This document shows, piece after piece, positions 9,987 through 19,600 of a DNA stretch of 64,000 nucleotides; position 1 is the first letter of the stretch; each line of letters begins with the position of its first letter. Source of the DNA: Amylostereum areolatum. Taxonomy: Eukaryota; Basidiomycota; Agaricomycetes; Russulales; Stereaceae. The translations under genes were made by a program, and so were the position numbers. Location: assembly GCA_012932865.1 (NCBI GenBank), contig SAXG01000019.1:744001-808000 (forward strand), in the 5' to 3' direction. The notes beneath the pieces are model-generated. The model was not told the origin of the DNA, did no database searches, and saw nothing but the letters and a program-made list of their open reading frames with translations.

Positions 9987-12900
9987 GGGGGCTGACGATG
10001 TACACGGCATCTGAAGCCCAAGTTTCTGCTTCTCGCCCGTCTGGTTTTATGGCGCCTCGGTGGCCTGGTTCTCGTTTGCATACGCGCATTGTTGATTCGG
10101 ACTGTACTACTACGGGGGATATCCCCATTATGACTTCTCTTACGGACTCTATCGGTACGGGCACGTGTCCCGTTGTTATTTTAGATACTCAGGCTTCGAT
10201 TTGTGAGCCTTCGGCTTTGGATACGGCATCGGTTTCAGCTTCGGTTTTGGATATGGCTTTGGATACGGACTCGGTTTTGGTCATGGACCCTGTGAAGTCA
10301 GAGACAACGCCATGCGATGGAAGGGGCACGGCGCCCAAATCATGTTATATGGCACCTGGAACGGCTCAATGGACGCTTCGTCGCTTAAGGGAAGACGAAC
10401 CTGAAAGCGGGATTGCAATCCTTTGCATCTGGACACACCATCGACACCGCGACGAGGCTACTTATGAAGCCATCGAAGAGATAACTGGCATGGAAGATGA
10501 ATTAGCATGCCAAGCTCTACTAGAGCTCGCCACTCCCATGCAGTTCATACGCTCCTCGAGTGCTAAGGAACAAACGGTCATCCCCACACAACTTATGGTA
10601 GATTCCAAGCGCATGGTCAAAGCTCTCGCACTCCTAGACAGTGGTTGCACTGGTTCGTGTATCAACGCACAATTCGTACAGGACAATCATATCCCTACGC
10701 AACGCACAGCACGTCCAATACCGGTACGGAATGCAGACGGTACTCTCAATGCAGGAGGACCCATCACGGAATATGTTACGCTCCGCCTGATTATCCAGGA
10801 CCATGAGGAAAACATCGATCTTGCAGTCTCAAACCTGGGAGATACAGACCTGTTCATCGGACACGAATGGCTAAAACGACATAACCCTCGTATCGACTGG
10901 AAATCAGGATTAATTGAATTTGACCGATGCCCTACAAGCTGCTCTTGCCCCCCTCCCCTTCTCAATATTGATGATGATGAAGAAGAGGAGGAAGAGCCAG
11001 TCCACATGGAAAAGGACGAGCAGCTGTTCGCTTTTGACTGGGACGGTTACAAGACAACCTACCACGTCCGGACCCATGCATCAGACATTGCAATCAAGGA
11101 GCATGCTAAGAAAAAGGAACAGACCTTCTCGGAGCGGGTCCCAACGGTGTACCATGAATTCAAAGACATCTTTGACAAAGACGACTTCGAAAAGCTTCCT
11201 GAGCGACGCCCATGGGACCACGCCATTGAACTCACTCCTAACTTCAAACCGGTTGATTGCAAAGTTTACCCCCTCACATTGGATGAGCAGAAGCAACTGG
11301 ACGCCTTTCTGGAAGAAAACCTGAGATCTGGCCGGATCCAGCCATCCAAATCACCCATGGCCTCCCCATTCTTCTTCATCAAGAAAAAAGACGGCTCGTT
11401 ACGCCCTGTGCAAGACTATCGAAAGCTCAATGAAATGACAATAAAGAACCGTTACCCGCTCCCGCTCATCCAAGGGTTGGTTGATAAGCTTAAGGGAGCA
11501 CGGCACTTTACCAAGCTCGATGTCCGATGGGGGTACAACAATGTTCGGATTAAAGAAGGAGACGAATGGAAAGCGGCGTTCCGCACGAACAAAGGTCTCT
11601 ACAAGCCTACGGTCATGTTCTTTGGACTCACCAACTCCCCATCTACGTTCCAAGCCATGATGAATGACTTGTTCAAAGACTTGATCCACCAAGGAGTCGT
11701 GGTCGTCTATTTGGACGACATCCTCATCTTCACGCATACGCTAGAAGAACATCGTCGGATAGTCAAGGAGGTCCTTCGGATCCTGCAAGAAAACAAACTC
11801 TATCTGAAGCCAGAAAAGTGCGAGTTTGAGAAGGCAGAAATCGAATACCTGGGCATGATTGTCGGCGGAGGAAGGGTTCGCATGGATCCAGCAAAGGTTG
11901 CAGCAATCACCAACTGGCCAGCCCCCAAAACGAAGAAACAACTTCAATCGTTTTTGGGCTTTTGCAACTTCTACCGTCGCTTTATCAAGGACTTCAGTGG
12001 CATCGCTCACCCAATGACTAAACTCACAGGAAAGACAGAATGGGTCTGGGACACCCCGCAGCAGGAGGTATTTGAGGAACTCAAGCGACGTATAACATCA
12101 CAGCCGGTTCTAGCAATCCCTACAGATGAGGGACAGTTCCGTGTCAAAGCGGACTCCTCTGACTATGCCACGGGCACGGTACTTTCGCAACAACAGGACA
12201 ATGGCAAATGGCACCCGGTCGCCTTCCTCTCAAAGTCCCTCAGCGAAGCTGAAAGGAACTATGAGATTTATGACAAGGAATTACTGGCTATCATGACGGC
12301 GCCAGAGGAATGGAGACAATACCTCATGGGGGCACGACAGGAGTTTGAAATCTGGTCGGATCATCGCAATCTCACGTACTTCCGCAAGGTGCAGAAGCTA
12401 AATCGGAGACAAGCACGGTGGTTAACGGAGCTGCAAGAGTATCATTGTACGCTACTCCACAAGCCCGGCAAAACAATGGGTAAACCCGATGCTATTTCCC
12501 GACTAGCGGGCCTTGAGAAGGGGGAGAAAGACAATGAAAACATTGTCCTCCTGAAACCAGAACTCTTTCGCGCCCTCAACCATGCAGGAATTATAACCAA
12601 TGGACCTGACAATGTCTTCATTGAGCGGATTCAGGAGGCTACCTTACTCCGAGACCATGCAGTAGAACGCGCCTTAGCACTCAAAGTGAAGGGATGGCTG
12701 GAACACGCAGACGGAACGGTCACCTGGCAACACAGACTCTATGTCCCAAGAGACAAAGGGCTCCGTGCAGACATCATCCAAGCTCATCATGACGGCCCGC
12801 TTGTCGGTCATCCAGGACGATACAAGACCCACGAGCTCATTACACGCAACTACTGGTGGCCTGCCATTAGAGACGATGTCCGGAAATATGTCAAAGGATG

Positions 12901-13905
12901 TGAGACCTGCCAACGTACCAAGATTAGACATGATCGTATTGCCGCTCCACTCCACCCATATGACCCGCCACAAGCACCTTGGGAGCATGTATCCATCGAC
13001 TTTGTCATGCCGCTCCCAGTCTCGGATGGAAAAGACGCCATCTGCAATGTGAACTGCATGGGTACCAAGCAGGTTGTATTCTGGGCCACGACCAAAGACC
13101 TAACGGAGGACGAACTCGCCTTCGAGTACCTACGTGAAGTGGTCCCCCATCATGGAATTCCTAGAAAGATCGTCAGCGACCGCGGCAGTGTGTTTGTCTC
13201 CAAGTTCACCACGGCATTGTTCCAACTATTAGGCATTGAAGGGAATCTGTCCACGGCGTACCACCCTCAGAACGACGGACAGACCGAACGCTCCAACATG
13301 ACCATGGAAAACTACCTCCGCATCTTCGTCAATCAACGACAGGACAATTGGACACGTTACCTCCCACTTGCCATGACTGCGCTCAACAACATGGTCCATA
13401 GTTTGATTGGGATGTCTCCCAACTTTGCCAACTATGGTCGGGAACTCTACCTGGGGACAAACCCTCGACGCGAGACAGACAACCCGTCAGCGAACGAGTT
13501 TGCACAACGCATGCGAGACATCTATGAGGAAGCCCGCTCTGCGCTAAAAGCAGCACAGGATGATCAAAAGCGCTTTTACGATCGCAAGAAGGACGAACCA
13601 ATAGATTACAAAATTGGGGACTTCGTCTGGCTGGAAGCAAAGACCAGAGATGGCCAAACCGTAATCAAAACGGCACGTCCTATGCAAAAGCTAGATGACA
13701 AGCACTTCGGTCCTTTCAAAATCCTGGGAAAAGTCGGAGCATCGGCCTACAAGCTTCGCCTCCCTGCATCCTGGTCACAAAAACATCCGGTCTTCAACGA
13801 GTCCCTCCTATCTCCACACAACAGTCCCGCCTTTGACAATCAGAAAGCACCTACACCTCCACCCCCAGAATTAGTCCAAGGAGAGGAAGTCTATGAGGTC
13901 GAAAA
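9983..13905 (+). CDS. Element E Pol (PR-RT-RNaseH-IN), C-terminally truncated
   Basis: One open frame encodes, in order: aspartic protease with LLDSGCTGS (Asp at about residue 219); an acidic linker (DDDEEEEEEP); reverse transcriptase with RPVQDYRKLN and the catalytic YLDD box at about 576-579; RNase H (VKADSSDYATG, YDKELLAIM, SDHRNL); integrase zinc domain (HHDG, GHPGRYKTHE, CETCQRTK); and integrase core with D in SIDFVMP, D in SDRGSVF and E in GQTERSN. The usual VVVDR stretch of the core is replaced by NVNCMGTKQ, which is odd. A GPF module follows. The frame enters the chromodomain (VYEVEN) and is interrupted at 13906 by a foreign LTR; the open frame continues to 14218 only by chance through LTR sequence. 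Confidence 0.9.
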
Positions 13906-13959
13906 TGTCACGGATCGCTCCATTTCTCTCTTCGTTTGCAGACCTCATACACGCGACGC
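13906..13959 (+). repeat. Element C 5' LTR, first 54 bp
   Basis: TGTCACGGATCGCTCC... is the reverse complement of the last 54 bp of the LTR at 31122-31541. It continues at 39628-39993, giving 420 bp when joined. The last four bases, ACGC, are duplicated at 39624-39627, which brackets element G. C's target duplication cannot be checked because its 3' LTR is not visible. Confidence 0.9.
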
Positions 13960-14222
13960 TGTCACGGCCATATTTGGATATGACCGCAACAGGGATATAG
14001 TCAGGAAGGAAAATGGAAGACTAGAGGAGAGGAGCAGAAAGGCAGAAAGGCAAAGAGACAGTAAGCTACACCAGAGACGGAACATAGTATGTCCAAGCCG
14101 GCCATCAAAGAAGAGCAAGCTGGACAAAGGAGGGGCCGGGAGAGAAGGAAAGCCGATGATCGGCGGCACCAAAGGAAGTAGGATGGACAGGCTAGACACT
14201 GTCGATCTGGAAGGTTAATTCA

Positions 14223-14242
14223 GCCGCATATAAAGATGCGGC
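14223..14242 (+). promoter_or_regulatory. TATA box in a hairpin, promoter of the LTR gene
   Basis: TATAAAG (14229-14235) lies between GCCGCAT and ATGCGGC, a 7-bp perfect inverted repeat. The ATG of the LTR gene follows 53 bp after the hairpin, a normal spacing for a short fungal leader. Present unchanged in the right LTR (near 30337-30356). Confidence 0.6.
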
Positions 14243-14294
14243 AGGAAGAGAAAGGCGTCTTGGCTCCTTGCTTCACTTTTCGCACCGACGCACC

Positions 14295-15425
14295 ATGAAT
14301 AACGACTCCCTCCCCACCAATCACCTTGATGCCTCTGACCATTCCACGGAGTCCAGCGGCATGCAACTCGCCGACGGTGTACGCCTTGCCCAGTCACGTT
14401 CTCCCTCTCCCCCTCTGGCCACATCCCTCACGAGCGACCCCGACCCCTACGCACCAGCGCGCATCCTCGACACCCGCATACGCTTGAACAACCCGCCGAC
14501 TAGCGACATCATCTACAACCCTATCGTCACCTTGCGGTTAGCCCGTTGCTCCAACGCTACCCCGTCTATGCCGCAATACGACCTACAGGATGCCAGAGCG
14601 CCCGTCCGTGCCGCGACGATCGCCAGGTTGGTCAAGGACAATGCCTCCCACCCACACTGGTTGGCGGCCAACGGGATCCTGAACCAAGGGTGGGCCCCTG
14701 ACCCATTCAAGGGTCCCTCGGAGGTGAATGGGGTATGGATCGTTGAAGGGAAGGCGCAACAGGTTGGCCCCTCAATGCTGGTGGAGGCGGCAACGGAGAC
14801 AGGATATCGCTACTACGCGACGGTGGGCAAGTGTCTAGGGAGCGACGGCCAGAGCGCCATCTACGTGGGATGGGTACGCAACCACGCCTACGCCCGTACG
14901 TCACCCCTCCCCTCGTGCCAAACTCGTGCTGACCCGCAAACAGCGATGACAGTCTTTATTATCTGCAACGTCAACTGGGCCCTCCCGCTTAGCCCAAAAC
15001 TTCCTACTTCTTCCTCCATCGCTGCGGACTGGTATTGGGCGTTCAACCTCCGCCTCGGCACCCTCATCGCCCCTCCCTCTCTCGTCGCCAAGAACATTGC
15101 TCGCATCGTGGACGCCCACCTTCCTGCCATGCTGCACCATGTTGTAGGGCATGAAGGTTACTCCGTCTTTGTATTCCCCGAGTGGGGAAACCTGACGCCC
15201 ATGCTGACAGAGGAGCCCTGGGGGCCGCTTAGCGACGTGGTGGAGTATCTGGCCCACGCGCGCCATGCCATCTATCCGTTCTCCTACTCAGCAGTAGAGC
15301 AGTCGCTCTACAAGCTGATCGCGGAGGCGCGCGAGGTGTCGGCTTACCAGATCTCGCACGAGGTGCAGGAAAGGGCCGCAGCCATAGAGAAATGGCGGAG
15401 TGAAGGGTTATACTTACGCCAGTAA
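14295..15425 (+). CDS. LTR-encoded protein of element G (376 aa, unknown)
   Basis: The ATG at 14295 follows a TATA box, and the frame runs to TAA at 15423-15425. The N-terminal 60 residues are Ser/Pro/Asp-rich and probably disordered. The remainder has mixed, globular-looking sequence with aromatic clusters (HPHWLAANG, YRYYATVG, SVFVFPEWGN, ADWYWAFNLR). The C-terminus is helical and charged (QERAAAIEKWRSEG). I recognise no domain, signal peptide or membrane segment. The second LTR carries the same 1131-nt frame once element N is removed, with at least one replacement (Lys to Glu in VGKCLG). It lies in U3, so it would be transcribed from its own TATA box and could end at the LTR poly(A) site. 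Position recalls retroviral genes located in U3; homology is not implied. Confidence 0.7.
   Translation: MNNDSLPTNHLDASDHSTESSGMQLADGVRLAQSRSPSPPLATSLTSDPDPYAPARILDTRIRLNNPPTSDIIYNPIVTLRLARCSNATPSMPQYDLQDARAPVRAATIARLVKDNASHPHWLAANGILNQGWAPDPFKGPSEVNGVWIVEGKAQQVGPSMLVEAATETGYRYYATVGKCLGSDGQSAIYVGWVRNHAYARTSPLPSCQTRADPQTAMTVFIICNVNWALPLSPKLPTSSSIAADWYWAFNLRLGTLIAPPSLVAKNIARIVDAHLPAMLHHVVGHEGYSVFVFPEWGNLTPMLTEEPWGPLSDVVEYLAHARHAIYPFSYSAVEQSLYKLIAEAREVSAYQISHEVQERAAAIEKWRSEGLYLRQ
14896..14943 (+). other. Candidate 48-nt intron in the LTR gene
   Basis: Begins GTACGT, has GTGCTGAC as a branch-point-like word 16-23 nt upstream of the 3' end, and ends CAAACAG. It is a multiple of 3, so the frame is open with or without removal. 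Splicing would delete 16 Pro/Ser/Arg-rich residues and join A-Y-A to P-M-T-V-F. Identical signals occur at 31010-31057. Length and sites suit short basidiomycete introns. Confidence 0.45.
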
Positions 15426-15802
15426 GTGAGAGCAGCTAGGCTAGTGGGAAGACCGCCGTCTTCCTGCTGTTACCTGCATGTTCTCCACTTCACTTTTTCT
15501 ATTGCCCTCCACGTTGTCACAGGTTATCTCGTATCGCCCCGTCGGAATGACCCGTTACCTTTGTCCTACCTATGCCGCTTGTCTCCTGTTCCCCACGTTG
15601 CTTACCATTGTCTTCCCGTCTGATATCCCTTGGTCTCCGCTATCGCTACTATCACCACCCCCCGTCTCCATGTCATGTTCCTAAACGCCCGCCTGTACGT
15701 ATACCTGCATGATGATTGTTGATCCCCCTCTTTACCTGTTATCTCTACCTATTCTATCCAGAGCTACAGCAATCCGTCCCTCAAGTCCTCCTAGCCCAAA
15801 GT

Positions 15803-15946
15803 GACACAGTCGTGCTGACTGTGCGCTCAGTCATCTGATCAATGCACAGTCAAGTGACTGTGCACTCAGTCATCCATGACAGAATGCACAGTCACTAGAC
15901 AGAATGCACAGTTCATTGACTGTGCGCACAGTCCATTGCACAGTCG
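15803..15946 (+). promoter_or_regulatory. GCACAGTC repeat cluster upstream of the genomic promoter
   Basis: The octamer GCACAGTC or its reverse complement GACTGTGC, allowing single changes, appears about nine times in both orientations within 145 bp, ending about 35 bp before the TATTTAAG box. The right LTR keeps most copies (39022-39165). This is the position of an upstream activating region. Confidence 0.55.
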
Positions 15947-15979
15947 ATCCAACGCATGAACAAACAAAGGGCAAAGAGG

Positions 15980-15987
15980 TATTTAAG
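15980..15987 (+). promoter_or_regulatory. TATTTAAG box, probable genomic RNA promoter of G
   Basis: TATTTAAG, followed by purine-rich sequence and, 160 bp later, an AATAAA signal (16145-16150). This places R/U5 in the last 0.4 kb of the LTR and the LTR gene within U3. No ATG occurs between here and the Gag ATG at 16645. Confidence 0.55.
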
Positions 15988-16144
15988 GAGAGCTGAGTGG
16001 AAGAGAAAAGGGGGAGACTGCCACCGAGACAGACCCCACACGCACGCCCTACTGTAAAGCTTACTGTAGCTTACTCTAGAAACCCCAGCCCACTGTTCTC
16101 ATACACCTTGCAGCTACTTACTGTAGTACCTACTCCGTGTCACG

Positions 16145-16150
16145 AATAAA
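16145..16150 (+). terminator. AATAAA polyadenylation signal in G LTR
   Basis: A single AATAAA in CGAATAAACGC downstream of the genomic TATA box, also present in the right LTR (about 39361-39366). It would serve the genomic RNA in the 3' LTR and could serve the LTR-gene mRNA. Confidence 0.5.
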
Positions 16151-16411
16151 CGCATAACCCCCAACGCTTCTCTCATAAGTTTCGTTTAGACCACCCAGAG
16201 CGGTGTCTAGCGTTGCTCCTCCTACCTCCCCCCCCCCTCACACACACCCCTGAAGGCGTAGTACTCAGGCTTCTGACGTTGTGCGAGCAACCACGAACCT
16301 TGTAGACACTTACAACAACCTTACTCGAACACCTAGGAAAATCCGGGAAAGAGGAAAACCCGATTGACTTAGTTTCGAAAAGACCTTAACCCCCTTTTCG
16401 CTTGACATCTT

Positions 16412-16427
16412 TGGAGCCCACCGCGAG
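16412..16427 (+). other. Primer-binding site of element G
   Basis: Starting four bases after the LTR, TGGAGCCCACCGCGAG begins with the TGG expected to pair with a tRNA CCA end. The implied tRNA would have U at the discriminator position, a feature typical of tRNA-Cys; the tRNA identity is inference. Confidence 0.5.
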
Positions 16428-16644
16428 GGAGGTTTCATTGTATACGTCTCCAACCGTGGATTCACTCGCTACTCCGCAGTGCCCACTACCCATCCCCCCG
16501 TTCTCAACAACCGTAACGGTTGAGCACAACACCCTGTTCTCCGCCTCCCCATCCCCTTCACCCGTGTCCGCAAGTACCTTTGCGTCCACCAACTCCTTGG
16601 ACGAAGCCATACGTTCCCTCCCCTCCCGATACACCGAGCTCGTC

Positions 16645-19600
16645 ATGCCGTCCGTACACGAGCAAGACTTCGAGTATCCATCCCCCGACGATCGGCGCGA
16701 TGACCCACCGCACATGGCGGCCCCGGGCCAGTCGCGGCCGCGATCCTCACCACCCAGTAACCCAAACCTTGGTCACGCTCCCTCCTCGGGACCGCGTGCC
16801 CGAGCATCGGTCGCACCGCCATCCACACGAGCAGGGGCCTATGGACCGCCACCAAACATCCCTGCATTTGGCCACAACCCATACTACGGACCCCCACCGG
16901 TGGCGATGCTACCTGAAGCAAAGTCACGCTATGCACCTGAGACGTTCCGAGGAAACTACCGCCGCGTAGGGCGCTTCCTTGAAGAGTACGAAGACCTCTG
17001 CATCAAGCATCGTGTAACTGATGATGCAACGCGCTGTAAATCGCTCCTGCGTTACTGCTCCAACAGCGTCCGAGAAGTCGTAGAAGGGCTGGAGAGCTTC
17101 CTCCGACGCGACTGGGACGACCTGAAGGAGGAGATACTCGAGCAGTATGATGATGAACTCGAACAGAAGCGCTACCAACTGAGCGACATCAAGGCCTACG
17201 TCATCACAGAGAAGAAGTCCAAGATCAAAGACTTGCGCCAGTGGAAGACATTCAACCGCGGGTATGTCAAGATCGCCGGATGGCTGAAGAACAAGCAGAA
17301 GCTGACCACTCGCGAGTACGACCTCTACCTGTGGCAGGGCATCCACCCCACTCTGCGCCGACGTTTAGAAGACCGGCTAGTAAACTGGTATCCAAATTAC
17401 GACTTGAGTGATCCGTGGGAAGCACACCTGGTTAAGCAAGCCGCCTGCTTCCTTTTCAAGCGAGGGACCTTCAAGGACGACCTCGATCTTTCTGAGTCGG
17501 ATTACGAGCCACGGTCTTCGCACCGACCGAGTTACAGCACCAGCTCAGACGGATCGGAAAGCGACGCCAGTAGCGAGGAGCGCGAACGAAAGGTGAAGCG
17601 GAAGACCAAAGTTGATCGGAAGTATCAGAGACACGAGACTGATAGCACAGACTCGTCGAATGCTAGCTCAAGTTCTGATGACGAGCCCAGCTCTCGACGC
17701 GCGAAGGGCAAGAAACGGGAGCCACCCAAACCGATATCCCGCCACAAAGAACGCGAGCACGAGAGCCACAAGGATAAGAAGCATCCGGAAAAGGCAAGGA
17801 CGCAGCGTCCTGCGGTGGCTGACAGAAATGAGATCGAAGACCTCGTGAACAAGATGGGGCAGCTTTCCGTGCATGATCCCAAGTACGCGGTCATGCTTAA
17901 ACGTGTAATCGAAGCGGATCAGTCGTGGGAGGCGATCCTGCCGAAATCTCTGCTCGGATCTGCCCCTGCCCCTGCGCCGCGACCGACGCGTTTCCCCACC
18001 GTGCTAAATTCGCAGCACGAACAGTTCACCAGCTCGACGCAGCAGCGACCCACTCCAAACGCATCGCCTACCGACTATCGAGCGGGACTGAGACAGCCGC
18101 CGCCAATACGACCAGCTGGGTGCTTTGGGTGTGGTGACCTTGGCCATAGCATGAGTACGTGCCCGCGTCTGGGAAGCTTGCTCACGCAGGGCGCCATAAT
18201 CCGCGATCCGCAGGGCCGACTAGCGTACCCCAACGGAACGACAATCCGCCGAATGAATGGCGAAACCATCAGTCAAGCCGTTGCGCGAGAGATGGGCGCC
18301 CCGACGACTGCAAGCGGTGGAACACTGAAAACAAACCTTCTGACATTTACCTTGGACGGCGAGGACGACGAGGTCCTCGAGTTTGATGACTTCGGGGAGG
18401 CGTTAGAAGTATACCATGTGCGAGCCGATGCCCTGGAGGAGTGCCGCGACTTCCCCACCTATGGACAGATCGAAGACCTGTCCGAGGAGGAGGAAGGCGA
18501 GGACACGACTGTGTATGCGGTAACCGGACGTCAGAAGACAATCCGTAATGCCCGAGAAGAGGCGATCAACAATGTCGTTCCTCGGCGTACAACGCGAGTG
18601 CCCGTGCCGACGGAAAAAGTACAGGAGTCCCCCGCGCCGAAAACGCGCGCGAAGGTAGCCAGCAAGATCCCAGGCGAACGAAGCGGGCATCCAAGCAAGA
18701 AAGATGCAGCACGAACGAGCGAGACCACCAGGAAAGAAAACCACGAGCAGGAGAGGCGAGCCGTCGAGTCTGATCGCGGTCCATCTCCCAAGCCAGTCGA
18801 GGTGTTCGCACCTACGTTTGACCCCGCAAACGAGGACGCATTTATGGAAGAACCAGCACCGCCGAGGTCAGTCGTCGAACGCGCGACAGAAGCCGCGAGG
18901 AAAGGGAACCCGGGATCTCGAGACTCTGCGGAAACGGGAGAAACAAGGACACGAAAACCTGCGCCGCGACAATCGGCGATCGCGCGAGTGGCAGATCCCA
19001 GACAAGTCCTGTTGAACATCCTTCGTACGCAGATAACCTTGCCGCTGGGGGACGTTCTCGGTGTCTCGAAAGAACTGTCGGCTCTATTAATCGAAAATAT
19101 GAAGCCGAAAGCGGTGAGACCAGACGCACCTGCAACGCTCTCGGCGGAAGTGGACGGCCCAGAACTGGAAGCACTACTGACGAAACCGAGTCTGAGTCAC
19201 TCAAAGTTGCTGCAGATCACGGTAACGTTGGAAGGGAGCCCGGTGACTGCTATCCTCGATTCCGGCTCGCAACTTAACGTAATCCGCCAAAGTGTCGCGT
19301 CGAAGTTCGTTAAACTACCGCAGAAACGGATGGTGATCAGTATGAAGGACGCGAACGGCGGAAAGGGGGACTTACTTGGAGTGATCGAAGACGTCCCCAT
19401 CCGCTTCGGTTCTGTCGAAACCCGAGGGACGTTATGGGCTGCCGCACACGTCAAGTTCGACTTGCTGCTGGGACGACCCTGGCAGCGAGATAACTTCGCG
19501 AGTGTGGACGAGCAGCCGGAAGGAACGTACCTGACATTCAAGGATCCCAAGAACCTGCGGCGCGTACTCCATCGCGTCCTGCTCGAGGAGCGAGAGGCTC

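Larger units (their letters stand above)
7090..13905 (+). mobile_element. Element E: truncated Ty3/Gypsy chromovirus
   Basis: Order on the plus strand: putative 5' LTR (7090-7754), small upstream ORF (8017-8418), gag (8419-9986), -1 pol (9983 on). Pol is cut at 13905, within the start of the chromodomain, by the LTR of element C. No 3' LTR is seen. Gag carries at least two frameshifts, so the copy is dead, although pol is open over its whole remaining length. Confidence 0.85.
13960..16407 (+). repeat. Element G 5' LTR (2448 bp)
   Basis: The boundaries are fixed by comparison with the right copy: upstream bases differ (c versus a) and homology stops after TTGACA at 16407. The U3 (13960 to about 16010) contains a complete-looking gene; R/U5 is the last 0.4 kb. 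Terminal TGTCACGG...CTTGACA also occurs at the ends of the small LTR element inside G. Confidence 0.92.

Noticed and set aside
13906..14218. C-terminal extension of the E Pol frame
   Set aside because: This part is read through the C LTR and the first 259 bp of the G LTR; it is a chance fusion created by two insertions.
13960..16407. LTR region taken as a host gene flanked by short repeats
   Set aside because: The whole 2.45 kb, not only the ORF, is duplicated at both ends of the G pol region with TG/CA termini and a target duplication, so it is an LTR.
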